This document shows, in pieces, positions 8,811 to 17,586 of a stretch of 64,000 nucleotides of DNA. Position 1 is the stretch's first letter. Each line of letters opens with the position of its first letter. Both the position numbers and the translations under genes were made by a program. Source of the DNA: Streptomyces scabiei 87.22 (GTDB lineage: Bacteria; Actinomycetota; Actinomycetes; Streptomycetales; Streptomycetaceae). Under the pieces are notes generated by a model. That model worked only from the letters and a program-made list of their open reading frames with translations, had not been told where the DNA came from and made no database searches. The stretch lies in NCBI RefSeq assembly GCF_000091305.1, contig NC_013929.1:2728001-2792000 (forward strand), given 5' to 3'.

Positions 8811-11705
8811 TCAGTAGACCGGCAGCGTCCTCGGGCCGAGGTCGTCGCGCAGGGGCGGGCGGGCGAGCCGGACGGTGGCGCCGAGGACGCTCAGACCGTG
8901 CGGGGCGACGACGACGGGTTCGAGGGAGACCGCCACGACCTCGGGATGGTCGTCGACCAGCCGGGAGACGCGCAGCAGCAACTCCTCCAGCGCGTCCGTG
9001 TCGACGGGGGCGGAGCCCCGCCAGCCGAAGAGGAGCGGCGCCGTCCTGATCGACCGGACCAGTGAGGCCGCGTCCCGTTCGGTGGCCGGAATCAGGCGGT
9101 GGGCCATGTCGCCGAGCAACTGCGAGGCGGGCCCCGCGAGCCCGAACGAGAGCACGGCTCCGGCCGCCGGGTCCACCACCGTCCGGACGATCGTGTCGAC
9201 CCCGCGCGGGGCCATGCCCTGCACCACCGGCCGCAGTTCCCCGGGGCTCCCGAACAACTCGGTCAGCTCCGAGTACGCCCGGCGCAGCTGCTCCTCGTCC
9301 GCCAGGTCGAGCCGGACGCCGCCGAGGTCGGCCCGGTGCCGCAGGTGCGGGGCGGTGGTCTTGAGCGCGACGGGGTAGCCGATGGCCTCGGCCGCCCGGG
9401 CCGCCTCGTCGGGGGTGAGGGCGGGCCGCGCCTGCCGCAGGCGGATGCCGTACCGCCCGAGCAGCGCGCCCGCCTCCTCGGCGCCGAGCGTGCGCCCCTC
9501 GCCCGTGGACAGCAGCGCGTCGATCCGCTCGGCCGTCCCCTTCTCGTCGATGTCCTCGTACGCGGGCACCCGTCCCGGTTCCGCCGCGTCCCGCCGCCAC
9601 TGCGCGTAGTGGACGGCCTCGGAGAGCGCGCGGACGGCCCGCTCGGCGGCCGGGTAGGCGGGGATGAGCCGGGAGGGGGGCTCGGTCGTGGCGCCCGTCG
9701 CCTCTCCCGTCTCCGGTGTCGCCCGCACCTCGGCGGCGGCCGGCAGCGCGCACGGCAGGGGGGCGGGACCCTCGATGCCGGGCGTCCCGTCGCCTGCCTG
9801 CGGTGCCGTGCCGGGCGCCCGGTCGCCTGCCCGCGGTGCCGTGCTGGCCGCCGCCGACAGTGCCTCGGCCAGCCCGCCCAGCTCGACATGGACGACGAGC
9901 ACCGGCTTCGAGGGGTTCGCGGCGGCGGCCGAGCGCAGCGCCTCGGCCAGGGCCGCGTCCCCCGGAGACGTCTGGCCCAGTGTCGGTATGGCCGTGACCA
10001 CCACCGCGTCGCACGTGTCGTCGGCGAGCACCCGGGACAGGGCCGCGTGGAAGTCCGCCGCCGAGGCCCCGGTCGTCAGGTCCAGCGGCCGGAGCGGGCG
10101 GAGCCCCTCGGAGAGGCAGGCGTCGTACGTGAGCATTCCCAGCGACTCGGAGTTCCCGAGGATCGCCACCCGGGGCCCCGCCGGCAGCGGCTGCCGGGCC
10201 AGCAGCAGCCCCGCGTCGACCAGTTCCGTGATCGTGTCGACCCGGATCACCCCGGCCTGCCGCAGCAACGCGGACACGGTGGTGTGCGGCAGCTCGGTGG
10301 CGCGGACGGCGTGCCCCTGGGGCGCGGAACCGTGGCGCGCTCCCTGCACCACCACCAGCGGTTTGACCGCCGCGGTGCGCCGGGCGAGACGGGTGAACTT
10401 GCGCGGGTTGCCGATGGACTCCAGGTACATGAGGACGACATCGGTGTCCGGGTCCTCGTACCAGTACTGCAGGACGTCGTTCCCGGAGACGTCCGCGCGG
10501 TTGCCGGACGACACGAACGTGGAGACGCCCGTGACACCGGTGACCCCTCCCCCGCGCCGGTGCAGCCGGGACAGCAGCGCGATGCCGATGGCGCCGGACT
10601 GGGCGAAGAGGCCGATGCGCCCGGAGCGCGGCGCCTCGGGGGCGAGCGAGGCGTTGAGCCGAACGTCCGGGGCGGTGTTGATGATCCCGAAGGCGTTGGG
10701 GCCGATGATGCGCATGCCGTAGGTGCGTGCCTGGCGCACCAGTTCGCGCTGGCGCTCGCGCCCGTCGGGGCCGCTCTCGGCGTACCCGGCGGAGATGACG
10801 ACGAGCCCCTGCACGCCGTGTTCCCCGCACTCGGCCACGACCTCGGGGACGTGTGCGGCGGGGACGGCGACGACCGCGAGGTCGACGGGCTCCCCGATGT
10901 CGGTGACGGAGCGGTGGGCGGGCACCCCGTCGATGTCCTTCTCGTCCTCGCCGAGAGCCCTGTTCACCGCGAACAGCCGCCCGGTGAAGCCCGCGGCCCG
11001 GAGGTTGGCGAGCACGCCGCGGCCCACTCCCCCCGGTGTGCGCCCGGCGCCGACGACGGCGACCGAGCCGGGGGCGAGCAGGCGCTGCACGGACCGGGCC
11101 TCGGCGCGCTGCTCCCGGGCGCGCTGCACGGCGAGGGAGCGGTCGGTGGGCTCCAGACCGAACTCCAGGCGGACGACGCCGTCCTCGAAGCTGCGCCTCT
11201 GCTGGTACCCGGCGTCGGTGAACACCTTGATCATCTTGCTGTTGGCGGGAAGCACCTCGGCGGCGAAGCGTCTGATGCCGCGTTCGCGGGCGACGGCGGC
11301 GATGTGTTCGAGGAGAGCGGAGGCGACGCCGCGGCCCTGGTGGGCGTCCTGGACGAGGAAGGCGACCTCCGCCTCGTCGGCGGGGGCGGACGCGGGCATT
11401 CCGTCGGGGCCGATGCGGTCGTAGCGTACGGTGGCGATGAACTCGCCGCCGACCGTGGCGGCGAGCCCCACCCGGTCCACGAAGTCGTGGTGAGTGAAGC
11501 GGTGGACGTCCTTGGCGGACAGGCGAGGGTACGGCGCGAAGAAGCGGTAGTACTTCGACTCGTCCGAGACCTGCTCGTAGAAGCTGACCAGACGCTCGGC
11601 GTCATCGACGGTGATGGGCCTGATGCGTGCGGTGCCGCCGTCGCGCAGCACCACGTCGGCCTCCCAGTGGGCGGGGTACTCGTGCCGGTCCGACGAGGTC
11701 TGCAT
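8811..11705 (-). CDS. GNAT acetyltransferase fused to ADP-forming acyl-CoA synthetase-like module (Pat-type)
   Basis: 964 residues. Order: N-terminal GNAT domain (~1-180; acetyl-CoA loop QGRGVA at 123-128); CoA-binding Rossmann domain from ~208 (GAGRTPGGVG); two succinyl-CoA-ligase-like domains; Ala/Pro-rich linker at ~615-668; C-terminal ATP-grasp domain. The same parts, in different order, form the lysine acetyltransferases Pat/PatZ that modify acetyl-CoA synthetase and other enzymes, so protein acetylation is likely; ADP-forming acyl-CoA synthesis is the alternative. The GNAT-first order is, as I recall, usual in Streptomyces. Start at MQTSSD; the upstream extension of the frame is Cys/Pro-rich and unlike protein. 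Divergent from HPr. Confidence 0.88.
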   Translation of the reverse strand: MQTSSDRHEYPAHWEADVVLRDGGTARIRPITVDDAERLVSFYEQVSDESKYYRFFAPYPRLSAKDVHRFTHHDFVDRVGLAATVGGEFIATVRYDRIGPDGMPASAPADEAEVAFLVQDAHQGRGVASALLEHIAAVARERGIRRFAAEVLPANSKMIKVFTDAGYQQRRSFEDGVVRLEFGLEPTDRSLAVQRAREQRAEARSVQRLLAPGSVAVVGAGRTPGGVGRGVLANLRAAGFTGRLFAVNRALGEDEKDIDGVPAHRSVTDIGEPVDLAVVAVPAAHVPEVVAECGEHGVQGLVVISAGYAESGPDGRERQRELVRQARTYGMRIIGPNAFGIINTAPDVRLNASLAPEAPRSGRIGLFAQSGAIGIALLSRLHRRGGGVTGVTGVSTFVSSGNRADVSGNDVLQYWYEDPDTDVVLMYLESIGNPRKFTRLARRTAAVKPLVVVQGARHGSAPQGHAVRATELPHTTVSALLRQAGVIRVDTITELVDAGLLLARQPLPAGPRVAILGNSESLGMLTYDACLSEGLRPLRPLDLTTGASAADFHAALSRVLADDTCDAVVVTAIPTLGQTSPGDAALAEALRSAAAANPSKPVLVVHVELGGLAEALSAAASTAPRAGDRAPGTAPQAGDGTPGIEGPAPLPCALPAAAEVRATPETGEATGATTEPPSRLIPAYPAAERAVRALSEAVHYAQWRRDAAEPGRVPAYEDIDEKGTAERIDALLSTGEGRTLGAEEAGALLGRYGIRLRQARPALTPDEAARAAEAIGYPVALKTTAPHLRHRADLGGVRLDLADEEQLRRAYSELTELFGSPGELRPVVQGMAPRGVDTIVRTVVDPAAGAVLSFGLAGPASQLLGDMAHRLIPATERDAASLVRSIRTAPLLFGWRGSAPVDTDALEELLLRVSRLVDDHPEVVAVSLEPVVVAPHGLSVLGATVRLARPPLRDDLGPRTLPVY
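9789..9854 (-). repeat. 33-bp in-frame direct repeat inside the Pat-like gene
   Basis: Two adjacent 33-bp units, each starting GTCGCCTGCC (9789 and 9822), encode an 11-residue repeat, APRAGDRAPGT then APQAGDGTPGI, in the disordered linker. A recent duplication is the simplest explanation. Confidence 0.8.
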
Positions 11706-11895
11706 GGGCCCCAGAGTACGGCTCGCGTCCGGCTGTGGCGCGGGGCAGCCCGGGGAAGCACAACAGAAGCGCGAGAGCCGGTTCGTGGCCAGGCCGTGGG
11801 CCCGTTCCACTCCGTCGCGCCATATGGGAAACTGGTCTAGACAACCCGGTCCAGACCACTCTGCACCACCCGAGACACCTGAAGGGCAGCATCAC

Positions 11896-12177
11896 ATGGC
11901 TGAGCGCCGCGTCAACGTCGGCTGGGCCGAGGGCCTCCACGCCCGACCCGCATCCATCTTCGTCCGGGCCACCACGGCCTCCGGTATCCCCGTGACGATC
12001 GCCAAGGCCGACGGGAACCCCGTCAACGCGGCCTCCATGCTGGCGGTCCTGGGCCTCGGCGCCCAGGGCGGCGAGGAGATCGTGCTCGCCTCCGACGCCG
12101 AGGGCGCGGACGCCGCGCTCGACCGCCTGGCGAAGCTCGTGGCCGAGGGGCTGGAGGAACTCCCCGAGACGGTCTGA
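11896..12177 (+). CDS. ptsH: HPr phosphocarrier protein of the PTS
   Basis: 93 residues. Carries phosphate from enzyme I to sugar-specific EIIA proteins. The active-site His15 lies in GLHARPAS, and Ser47 (NAASMLAV) occupies the regulatory serine position. The start codon follows AAGGG by about eight bases. No EI or EIIA gene is adjacent, as is usual for Streptomyces, where HPr is encoded alone. Followed by a strong terminator; the upstream neighbour is the divergent Pat-like gene. Confidence 0.95.
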   Translation: MAERRVNVGWAEGLHARPASIFVRATTASGIPVTIAKADGNPVNAASMLAVLGLGAQGGEEIVLASDAEGADAALDRLAKLVAEGLEELPETV

Positions 12178-12239
12178 AGCACCGGGTGACCGCCGGCCCG
12201 AACGGAAATGGCCCGAAAGGCCGGCCGTACACAAGTGGA

Positions 12240-12267
12240 GGGCTCGTCCGATTTATCGGGCGGGCCC
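12240..12267 (+). terminator. Terminator downstream of ptsH
   Basis: A 12-bp stem (with two G-U pairs), loop TTTA, is followed by a T-rich run (12273-12293). It lies 62 bases after the ptsH stop and also faces the convergent GntR gene. Confidence 0.85.
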
Positions 12268-12352
12268 TTCGCCTTTTCGTTCTCTTTTCGTTCTGCGGGC
12301 AGCAGAAATAATGCCCCACGGAATTCTTGCCTCTTTGTATACGGCTTCCGTG

Positions 12353-13057
12353 TTAATGCCGCAGGCTCGGCGTGTTTACGGGGTGTTGCGAAGTCCTCAC
12401 ACGGTCCGGGCGGTCGGGCCCGCCGGCCCCGCCCGGAAATCGGAACCGGTGCGCGGCGGTGGCGCGCTCGGTGTGCAGGGACGTGATCGTGCGGGCCCGG
12501 TCGCTGTCCCCGCGCGCGACGGCGTCCACGATCCCGCCGTGCTCCGCCCAGGACTCCACCGGGTCGGCCGGCGCCTCGACCGCGTACATCCAGGCGATCT
12601 TGTGCCGCAGCTGGGCGAGTGTCGAGGTCAGGGCGGGGCTGCCGGACGCCTGTGCGAGCGTCTCGTGGAACCAGCCGCCCAGGGAGCGCAGATCCTCGCT
12701 GGTGCCCCTCCTGGCCCGCTCCTGGCCCAGTCTGACCAGGCCGCGCAACACCTTGAGGTGCGCCTCCGTGCGGCGCTGGGCGGCCCTGGCGGCACCCAGC
12801 GGCTCCAGCAGCATGCGCATCTCCAGCAGGTCGGCGGCCTCCTGCTCGGTCGGCTCGGCGACGCACGCGCCCGCGTGGCGCCGGGTCACCACGAAGCCCT
12901 CGGCCTCCAGCGTGCGCAGCGCCTCGCGCACGGGGACCCGGCTGACGCCGTACCGGCGGGCGAGCAGTTCCTCGGTGAGGCGGCCGCCGCGCTCGTAGAC
13001 ACCCGCGACGATGTCGTCCCGGATCGCCGTGCATACCGAATGCGCCGGAATACGCAT
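12353..13057 (-). CDS. GntR-family transcriptional regulator (FadR/FCD subfamily)
   Basis: 234 residues. N-terminal winged helix (about 10-70; the recognition-helix region RYGVSRVPVREALRTLEAEG is typical of GntR) followed by an all-helical FCD effector domain with metal-ligand candidates (Glu/His-rich helices, WFHETLAQASGSP, WAEHGGIVDAV). FCD regulators usually respond to small carboxylates; no neighbouring catabolic operon identifies the ligand. Start chosen at the ATG behind GGAGG (seven-base gap); an earlier in-frame start would add about 49 residues without family resemblance. Confidence 0.88.
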   Translation of the reverse strand: MRIPAHSVCTAIRDDIVAGVYERGGRLTEELLARRYGVSRVPVREALRTLEAEGFVVTRRHAGACVAEPTEQEAADLLEMRMLLEPLGAARAAQRRTEAHLKVLRGLVRLGQERARRGTSEDLRSLGGWFHETLAQASGSPALTSTLAQLRHKIAWMYAVEAPADPVESWAEHGGIVDAVARGDSDRARTITSLHTERATAAHRFRFPGGAGGPDRPDRVRTSQHPVNTPSLRH

Positions 13058-13085
13058 GACCGACCTCCGCATTAATCCCCGTGAA

Positions 13086-13102
13086 ACGTCGATGATTGAC
13101 GT
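13086..13102. promoter_or_regulatory. Inverted repeat upstream of GntR gene, possible autoregulatory operator
   Basis: ACGTC-N7-GACGT lies 29 bases upstream of the start codon, in the place an autoregulatory site would occupy. It does not closely match the usual TNGTNNNACNA FadR-subfamily core, so the role is uncertain. Confidence 0.3.
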
Positions 13103-13210
13103 GTCTTCCAGCGACTCTATTGCAGCGGGACGGAATTTCCGATGGCGGACCGGAATCCAGGGATATTTTTTGGACAGGAGGTGCATCACAAGAGGTTCAC
13201 GCAACGCGAA

Positions 13211-13236
13211 AGGCCCCGGCTCGTGAGCCGGGGCCT
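13211..13236 (-). terminator. Terminator downstream of M23 peptidase gene
   Basis: AGGCCCCGGCTC and its complement form a near-perfect hairpin 22 bases beyond the peptidase stop. Confidence 0.8.
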
Positions 13237-13257
13237 TCGAAGGCGTGGAGCGAGGTG

Positions 13258-14046
13258 TCAGACGTTCACACCGTGCGCGCGCAGGTAGGAGACGGGGTCC
13301 ATGTCCGAGCCGTACTCGGCCGTGGTGCGGGCCTCGAAGTGCAGGTGCGGGCCGGTGACGTTGCCGGTCGCCCCGGAGAGGCCGATCTGCTGGCCGGGGG
13401 TGACCGTCTGGCCGACGGAGACGCCGATGGACGACAGGTGGCCGTACTGGGTGTACGTGCCGTCGGTCATGCGGATGACGATGTTGTTGCCGTAGGCGCC
13501 GCCCCAGCCCGCCTCCACGACGGTGCCGGAGCCGACCGCCAGGACGGCCGTGCCGGTGGCGGCGTGGAAGTCGACGCCGGTGTGGCTGCCGGAGGACCAG
13601 ACGGCGCCGCCGGCCTTGTAGCCGGTGGAGATGTAGGAGCCGGTGATCGGCGAGACGTAGGTGTTGAGGCGCTCGCGCTCGGCCGCGCGGGCGGCGCGGG
13701 CCTTGATCTCCTCGCGCTCCTTGGCGGCGGCACGTTCCTGCTCGGCCTTCTCGGCGGCGGCCTTGCGGGCCTCCTCCTGCGCCTTCTTCTTGACCTCGGC
13801 CACCTCGGCGGCCTGCTGCTGGGCGATGGCCTGGGCGTCCACCTGGTCGGCGACGGTGTCACCGAGGACGATGACCTGGTTCAGGCCGGTCTGCTCGACG
13901 GCGGGCTCCTCCGCGGCGAGCGCGGGGCCGGCAAGGGTGCCGATGACACCGGTGGTGGTGAGAGCGGCTACGCCCACGTTCCTCGTGGTCGTGCGCGACA
14001 CACGGCCGGGACGGCGGTGCTTGCCAGGGGCGCGGGTGAACGCCAT
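13258..14046 (-). CDS. Secreted M23 (LytM-type) peptidoglycan peptidase
   Basis: 262 residues. A basic N-terminus and hydrophobic stretch with cleavage after ALA (~44) form a signal peptide. A charged Lys/Glu/Ala coiled coil follows (~70-127), then a LytM domain with the zinc ligands His155 and Asp159 (SHTGVDF) and the HLHF motif at 234-237, plus catalytic His203. It should cut peptidoglycan cross-links outside the membrane. The long leader contains a c-di-AMP riboswitch, so expression should follow c-di-AMP level, as known for wall hydrolases and resuscitation factors in this genus. Single gene with its own terminator. Confidence 0.92.
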   Translation of the reverse strand: MAFTRAPGKHRRPGRVSRTTTRNVGVAALTTTGVIGTLAGPALAAEEPAVEQTGLNQVIVLGDTVADQVDAQAIAQQQAAEVAEVKKKAQEEARKAAAEKAEQERAAAKEREEIKARAARAAERERLNTYVSPITGSYISTGYKAGGAVWSSGSHTGVDFHAATGTAVLAVGSGTVVEAGWGGAYGNNIVIRMTDGTYTQYGHLSSIGVSVGQTVTPGQQIGLSGATGNVTGPHLHFEARTTAEYGSDMDPVSYLRAHGVNV

Positions 14047-14072
14047 GAAGTGGCTGATCCTTTCCTTCCTTC

Positions 14073-14215
14073 TCGCCTACCGGGTTAGCTGACGGGTTCG
14101 GAGCAGGAAGGTCTCCTACGGCTGCCCCCCGTTTCGCGTGGCTCGCGAAGGGCACCCGATTCACCCCAGGGACTTCGGTGGGTCCCCGGCTCCCCAGGCT
14201 CGCGCCTCGGGACTC
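14073..14215 (-). promoter_or_regulatory. ydaO-yuaA-type c-di-AMP riboswitch
   Basis: Read on the minus strand, the leader of the M23 gene has the conserved blocks of the actinobacterial ydaO class in order: CGCGAGCCTGGGGAGCCGGG, then CCCTGGGGTGAATCGGGTGC, a GC-rich variable hairpin flanking GAAACGGGGGGCAGCCGTAG, and the 3' block AACCCGTCAGCTAACCCGG. It ends about 27 bases before the start codon. c-di-AMP binding to this class usually turns expression off. Confidence 0.9.
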
Positions 14216-14371
14216 GGCGATGACTGTCCGGTGCCGCGGCTGCGGCGAACATCTGACGAACAGCCGGACCGACGCTAAGTGGGCCGTCTTCGAAATAACA
14301 AACGGATCACAGGATTTGTTAGCTACGCCACAGGTCAGACACACAACCTCCGCCATCAAACGGACAAAAGA

Positions 14372-14403
14372 GGGCCCTGGTGACTCTTCCGTCACCAGGG
14401 CCT
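14372..14403 (-). terminator. Terminator downstream of the M16 peptidase operon
   Basis: A 12-bp perfect stem, GGCCCTGGTGAC with loop TCTTCC, lies 40 bases past the stop of the second M16 gene. On the other side begins the promoter region of the riboswitch gene. Confidence 0.85.
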
Positions 14404-14442
14404 CACTCGTGCGTGTCCTACGTCCGGTTTCTCCCCGGTTCC

Positions 14443-15831
14443 CTACTCGGCGGGTACGACGGTGACTTCGCCGATTCCGAGGGCCCTGACCGGCTCCTCG
14501 ATCTGCGCGGCGTCCCCGACGAGGACGGTCACCAGGCGGTCCACCGGGAAGGCGTTCACGACGGCCGCGGTGGCCTCCACCGTGCCCGTGGCGGCGAGTT
14601 GGCGGTACAGCGTCGACTGGTAGTCGTCCGGCAGGTACTGCTCGACCTGGTCGGCCAGCGTGCCCGCCACGGCCGCGGCCGTCTCGAACTTGAGGGGGGC
14701 GACCCCGACGAGGTTCTGCACGGCCACGTCGCGCTCGGCGTCGGTCAGCCCCTCGGCGGCCAGGGTGCGCAGCACCGTCCACAGATCGTCCAGCGCCGGG
14801 CCGGTGTTGGGCGTGTCGACGGAGCCGCTGATGGCGAGCATCGCCGTGCCCGAGCCGTCGGGGGCGGAGCGCAGCACCTGGCCGAACGCGCGCACGCCAT
14901 AGGTGTATCCCTTCTCCTCCCGCAGGACGCGGTCCAGCCGGGAGGTGAGGGTGCCGCCGAGACAGTAGGTGCCGAGCACCTGGGCCGGCCACACACGGTC
15001 GTGCCGGTCGGCGCCCACCCTGCCGATGAGCAACTGGGTCTGCACGGAGCCGGGCCGGTCCACGATGATCACGCGCCCGGTGTCGTCGGCGGTCACCGCC
15101 GGTACGACGCTGGGCTTGGCCGGGGAGCCGGTCCAGGCGCCCAGGGTGTCCCCGAGCAGCGTGCCGAGGTCGACCCCGGTGAGGTCGCCGACGACCACGG
15201 CGGTGGCCGTCGCGGGACGCACGTGCCGCTCGTAGAAGGCGCGTACGGCCGCGGAGTCGATGCCCTCCACGGTCTCCTCGGTGCCCTGGCGGGGACGCGA
15301 CATGCGGGACGTGGCCGGGAACAGCTGCCGGGAGAGCTCCTTGGCGGCCCGCCGGCCCGGGTTGGCGGTCTCGTGCGGGATCTCGTCGAGCCGGTTGGCC
15401 ACCAGACGCTCGATCTCGCCGTCGTCGAACGCGGGGGCCCGCAGGGCGTCCGCGAGCAGCCCCAGGGCCTTCTCCAGCCGCGACACGGGCACTTCGAGGG
15501 ACAGTCGTACGCCGGAGTGGTCGGCGTGCGAGTCGAGGGTGGCGCCGCAGCGCTCCAGCTCGGCCGCGAACTCCTCGGCCGTGTGCTTGTCGGTGCCCTC
15601 GGAGAACGCCCTGGTCATGATGGTGGCGACGCCGTCGAGGCCGGCCGGCTCCGCGTCCAGGGGCGCGTCGAGGACGACCTCGACGGCGACGACCTGCTGG
15701 CCGGGGCGGTGGCAGTGCAGCACGGTCAGGCCGTTGGGCAGAGTGCCGCGCTCGGGCGCGGGGAACGCCCAGGGGCGGGCCTCGCCCGCCTGGGGCTGCT
15801 GGTGGAACTCCATGCTCGCGAGCTCGGTCAC
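14443..15831 (-). CDS. M16-family peptidase homologue without the zinc motif
   Basis: 462 residues with the two-lobed M16 fold. At the place of the HxxEH zinc motif it has a segment around RAFSEGTDKHTAEEF that lacks both histidines, so it should be inactive. A late R-Y pair (EEKGYTYGVRAF) typical of M16 substrate-holding subunits is kept. The start is a GTG that overlaps the stop of the upstream active member (GTGA), so the two are translationally coupled and probably form a heterodimer, as in mitochondrial processing peptidase and other paired bacterial M16 enzymes. Confidence 0.87.
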   Translation of the reverse strand: MTELASMEFHQQPQAGEARPWAFPAPERGTLPNGLTVLHCHRPGQQVVAVEVVLDAPLDAEPAGLDGVATIMTRAFSEGTDKHTAEEFAAELERCGATLDSHADHSGVRLSLEVPVSRLEKALGLLADALRAPAFDDGEIERLVANRLDEIPHETANPGRRAAKELSRQLFPATSRMSRPRQGTEETVEGIDSAAVRAFYERHVRPATATAVVVGDLTGVDLGTLLGDTLGAWTGSPAKPSVVPAVTADDTGRVIIVDRPGSVQTQLLIGRVGADRHDRVWPAQVLGTYCLGGTLTSRLDRVLREEKGYTYGVRAFGQVLRSAPDGSGTAMLAISGSVDTPNTGPALDDLWTVLRTLAAEGLTDAERDVAVQNLVGVAPLKFETAAAVAGTLADQVEQYLPDDYQSTLYRQLAATGTVEATAAVVNAFPVDRLVTVLVGDAAQIEEPVRALGIGEVTVVPAE

Positions 15832-17204
15832 TTCGCCGACTCCTCGTTCTCGTCGGTGGTCTCGACGGCCTCCGTCCCGGCGGCCTCCTCTTCGGCGTCC
15901 TCTTCGCCGGCGACGGGCTCGTACACGAGCACCGCGCGGTTGTCGGGCCGCAGGCGGGCCTTGGCGATCTCCTGGACCTCGTCGGCCGTCACCTCCAGGA
16001 CCCGGTCGACGGCGGTGAGGGCGAGCTTCGGGTCGCCGAACAGGACCGCGTAGCGGCACAGTTCGTCGGCGCGGCCCGCGACCGTGCCGAGCCGGTCCAG
16101 CCACTCGCGCTCCAACTGGGCCTGGGCGCGCTCCATCTCCTCGGCCGTGGGGCCCTCCGCGGCGAACCGGGCGAGCTCCTCGTCGACGGCCGCCTCGATG
16201 ACCGGCACCTCGACGTCGCCGGAGGTCTTGACGTCCATCCACGCCATGGAGGGCGCGCCGGCCAGCCGCAGCAGGCCGAAGCCGGCCGTCACGGCCGTAC
16301 GGTCGCGGCGTACGAGCCGGTTGTAGAGGCGGGAGGACTCGCCGCCGCCGAGGATGGTCAGGGCCAGGTCGGCGGCGTCGCACGCGCGGGTGCCGTCCTC
16401 CGGCAGCCGGTAGGCGGCCATCAACGCGCGCGCGGGCACGTTCTCCTCGACCACCTCGCGCAGCTGCTCGCCCATGACGTCGGGCAGCGCGCCGTCACGG
16501 GGCGCGGGCTTGCCGTCGTACGCGGGGATCGAGCCGAAGTACTTCTCCACCCAGGCGAGGGTCTGCTCCGGGTCGATGTCGCCGACGATCGACAGGACGG
16601 CGTTGTTGGGCGCGTAGTAGGTCCGGAAGAACTGCTGGGCGTCCTCCAGGCTCGCGGCCTCCAGGTCGTCCATCGAGCCGATGGGCGTGTGCCGGTAGGG
16701 GTGGCCCTCGGGGTAGGCCAGGCGGAAGATCTTCTCGAAGGCGGTGCCGTAGGGCACGTTGTCGTACCGCTGGCGGCGTTCGTTCTGGACGACCGCCCGC
16801 TGGTTGTCCAGGTTCTTCTGGTCGAGCGCGAGCAGCAGGCTGCCCATGCGGTCGGCCTCCAGCCACAGGGCCAGCTCAAGCTGGTGGGTGGGCATGGTCT
16901 CGAAGTAGTTGGTGCGCTCCCAGCTGGTGGTGCCGTTCAGCGAACCGCCGGCGCCCTGGACCAGCTCGAAGTGGCCGTTGTCCTTCACCTGGCCCGAGCC
17001 CTGGAACATCAGGTGCTCGAAGAGGTGGGCGAGGCCCGTACGGCCCGCGACCTCGTGGCGCGAACCGACGTCGTACCAGAGGCACACCGCGGCGACGGGG
17101 GTCAGGTGGTCCTCGGAGAGCACCACGCGCAGGCCGTTGTCCAGGCGGTGCTCCCTCACTGTCAGGCCTTCGGAGCCGGCCTCGGCTGTGGCCGTGTGAC
17201 CCAT
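15828..17204 (-). CDS. Zinc M16-family (pitrilysin/MPP-like) peptidase, catalytic member
   Basis: 458 residues. The inverted zinc motif HLFEH is at residues 60-64, with the distal glutamate in the QNERRQRYDN helix. No signal peptide is visible, so it is probably cytoplasmic. The acidic Glu-rich tail (last 35 residues) is low complexity. It comes first in a two-gene operon; the second gene supplies a zinc-less partner. Substrate unknown; related proteins degrade short peptides. Confidence 0.9.
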   Translation of the reverse strand: MGHTATAEAGSEGLTVREHRLDNGLRVVLSEDHLTPVAAVCLWYDVGSRHEVAGRTGLAHLFEHLMFQGSGQVKDNGHFELVQGAGGSLNGTTSWERTNYFETMPTHQLELALWLEADRMGSLLLALDQKNLDNQRAVVQNERRQRYDNVPYGTAFEKIFRLAYPEGHPYRHTPIGSMDDLEAASLEDAQQFFRTYYAPNNAVLSIVGDIDPEQTLAWVEKYFGSIPAYDGKPAPRDGALPDVMGEQLREVVEENVPARALMAAYRLPEDGTRACDAADLALTILGGGESSRLYNRLVRRDRTAVTAGFGLLRLAGAPSMAWMDVKTSGDVEVPVIEAAVDEELARFAAEGPTAEEMERAQAQLEREWLDRLGTVAGRADELCRYAVLFGDPKLALTAVDRVLEVTADEVQEIAKARLRPDNRAVLVYEPVAGEEDAEEEAAGTEAVETTDENEESAK

Positions 17205-17586
17205 GGGCGATACGTCCCTTCGATCGCTGTGCTGTGTGCGCGGGATCCGCGGTCGTGTCCGTCGTGGAAATCGTCGCGGAAACCGCTGTTTCCTGCCGGT
17301 CCCGCCACTGTATGCAAGCGCGCGGACCCCCGGAGAAGTTCCCGGGCGCGGTACGCCGAGAGCGAGACCGGGGTTGCGGCCCGCGGTCCGTGGTTAAGGT
17401 CGGCGCACGCTGTTGACGTCGCGGTCCCACGAGGCCGTGCCCGGCGGTCGGCGCCGGGTCGTGTCGGGGTTGTCGGTGCGGCAGTCCACAATGGTGCGCG
17501 TCAGTCCCGTTCACGTCTCGCCGAGAGTGAGCCGGAGACGTGAGCGCCCCGTAGGTGAGCGACCAGAAAAAGAGGAGCCGGCAGCG
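17205..17586. other. Divergent promoter region between M16 operon and parC
   Basis: 382 bases without a gene. A perfect inverted repeat GGAAAC-CGCT-GTTTCC (17278-17293) sits nearer the M16 start and could be an operator. A TTGACG at 17413 may be a -35 element for parC, but no good -10 partner was found. Confidence 0.45.

Noticed and set aside
8811..11705. Assembly fusion of separate acetyltransferase and CoA-ligase genes
   Set aside because: This domain combination is a known Pat-type architecture.
15851..15900. Disrupted gene at the M16 pair because the two coding regions overlap
   Set aside because: The overlap is the four-base GTGA coupling, not a frameshift; both proteins are full length.
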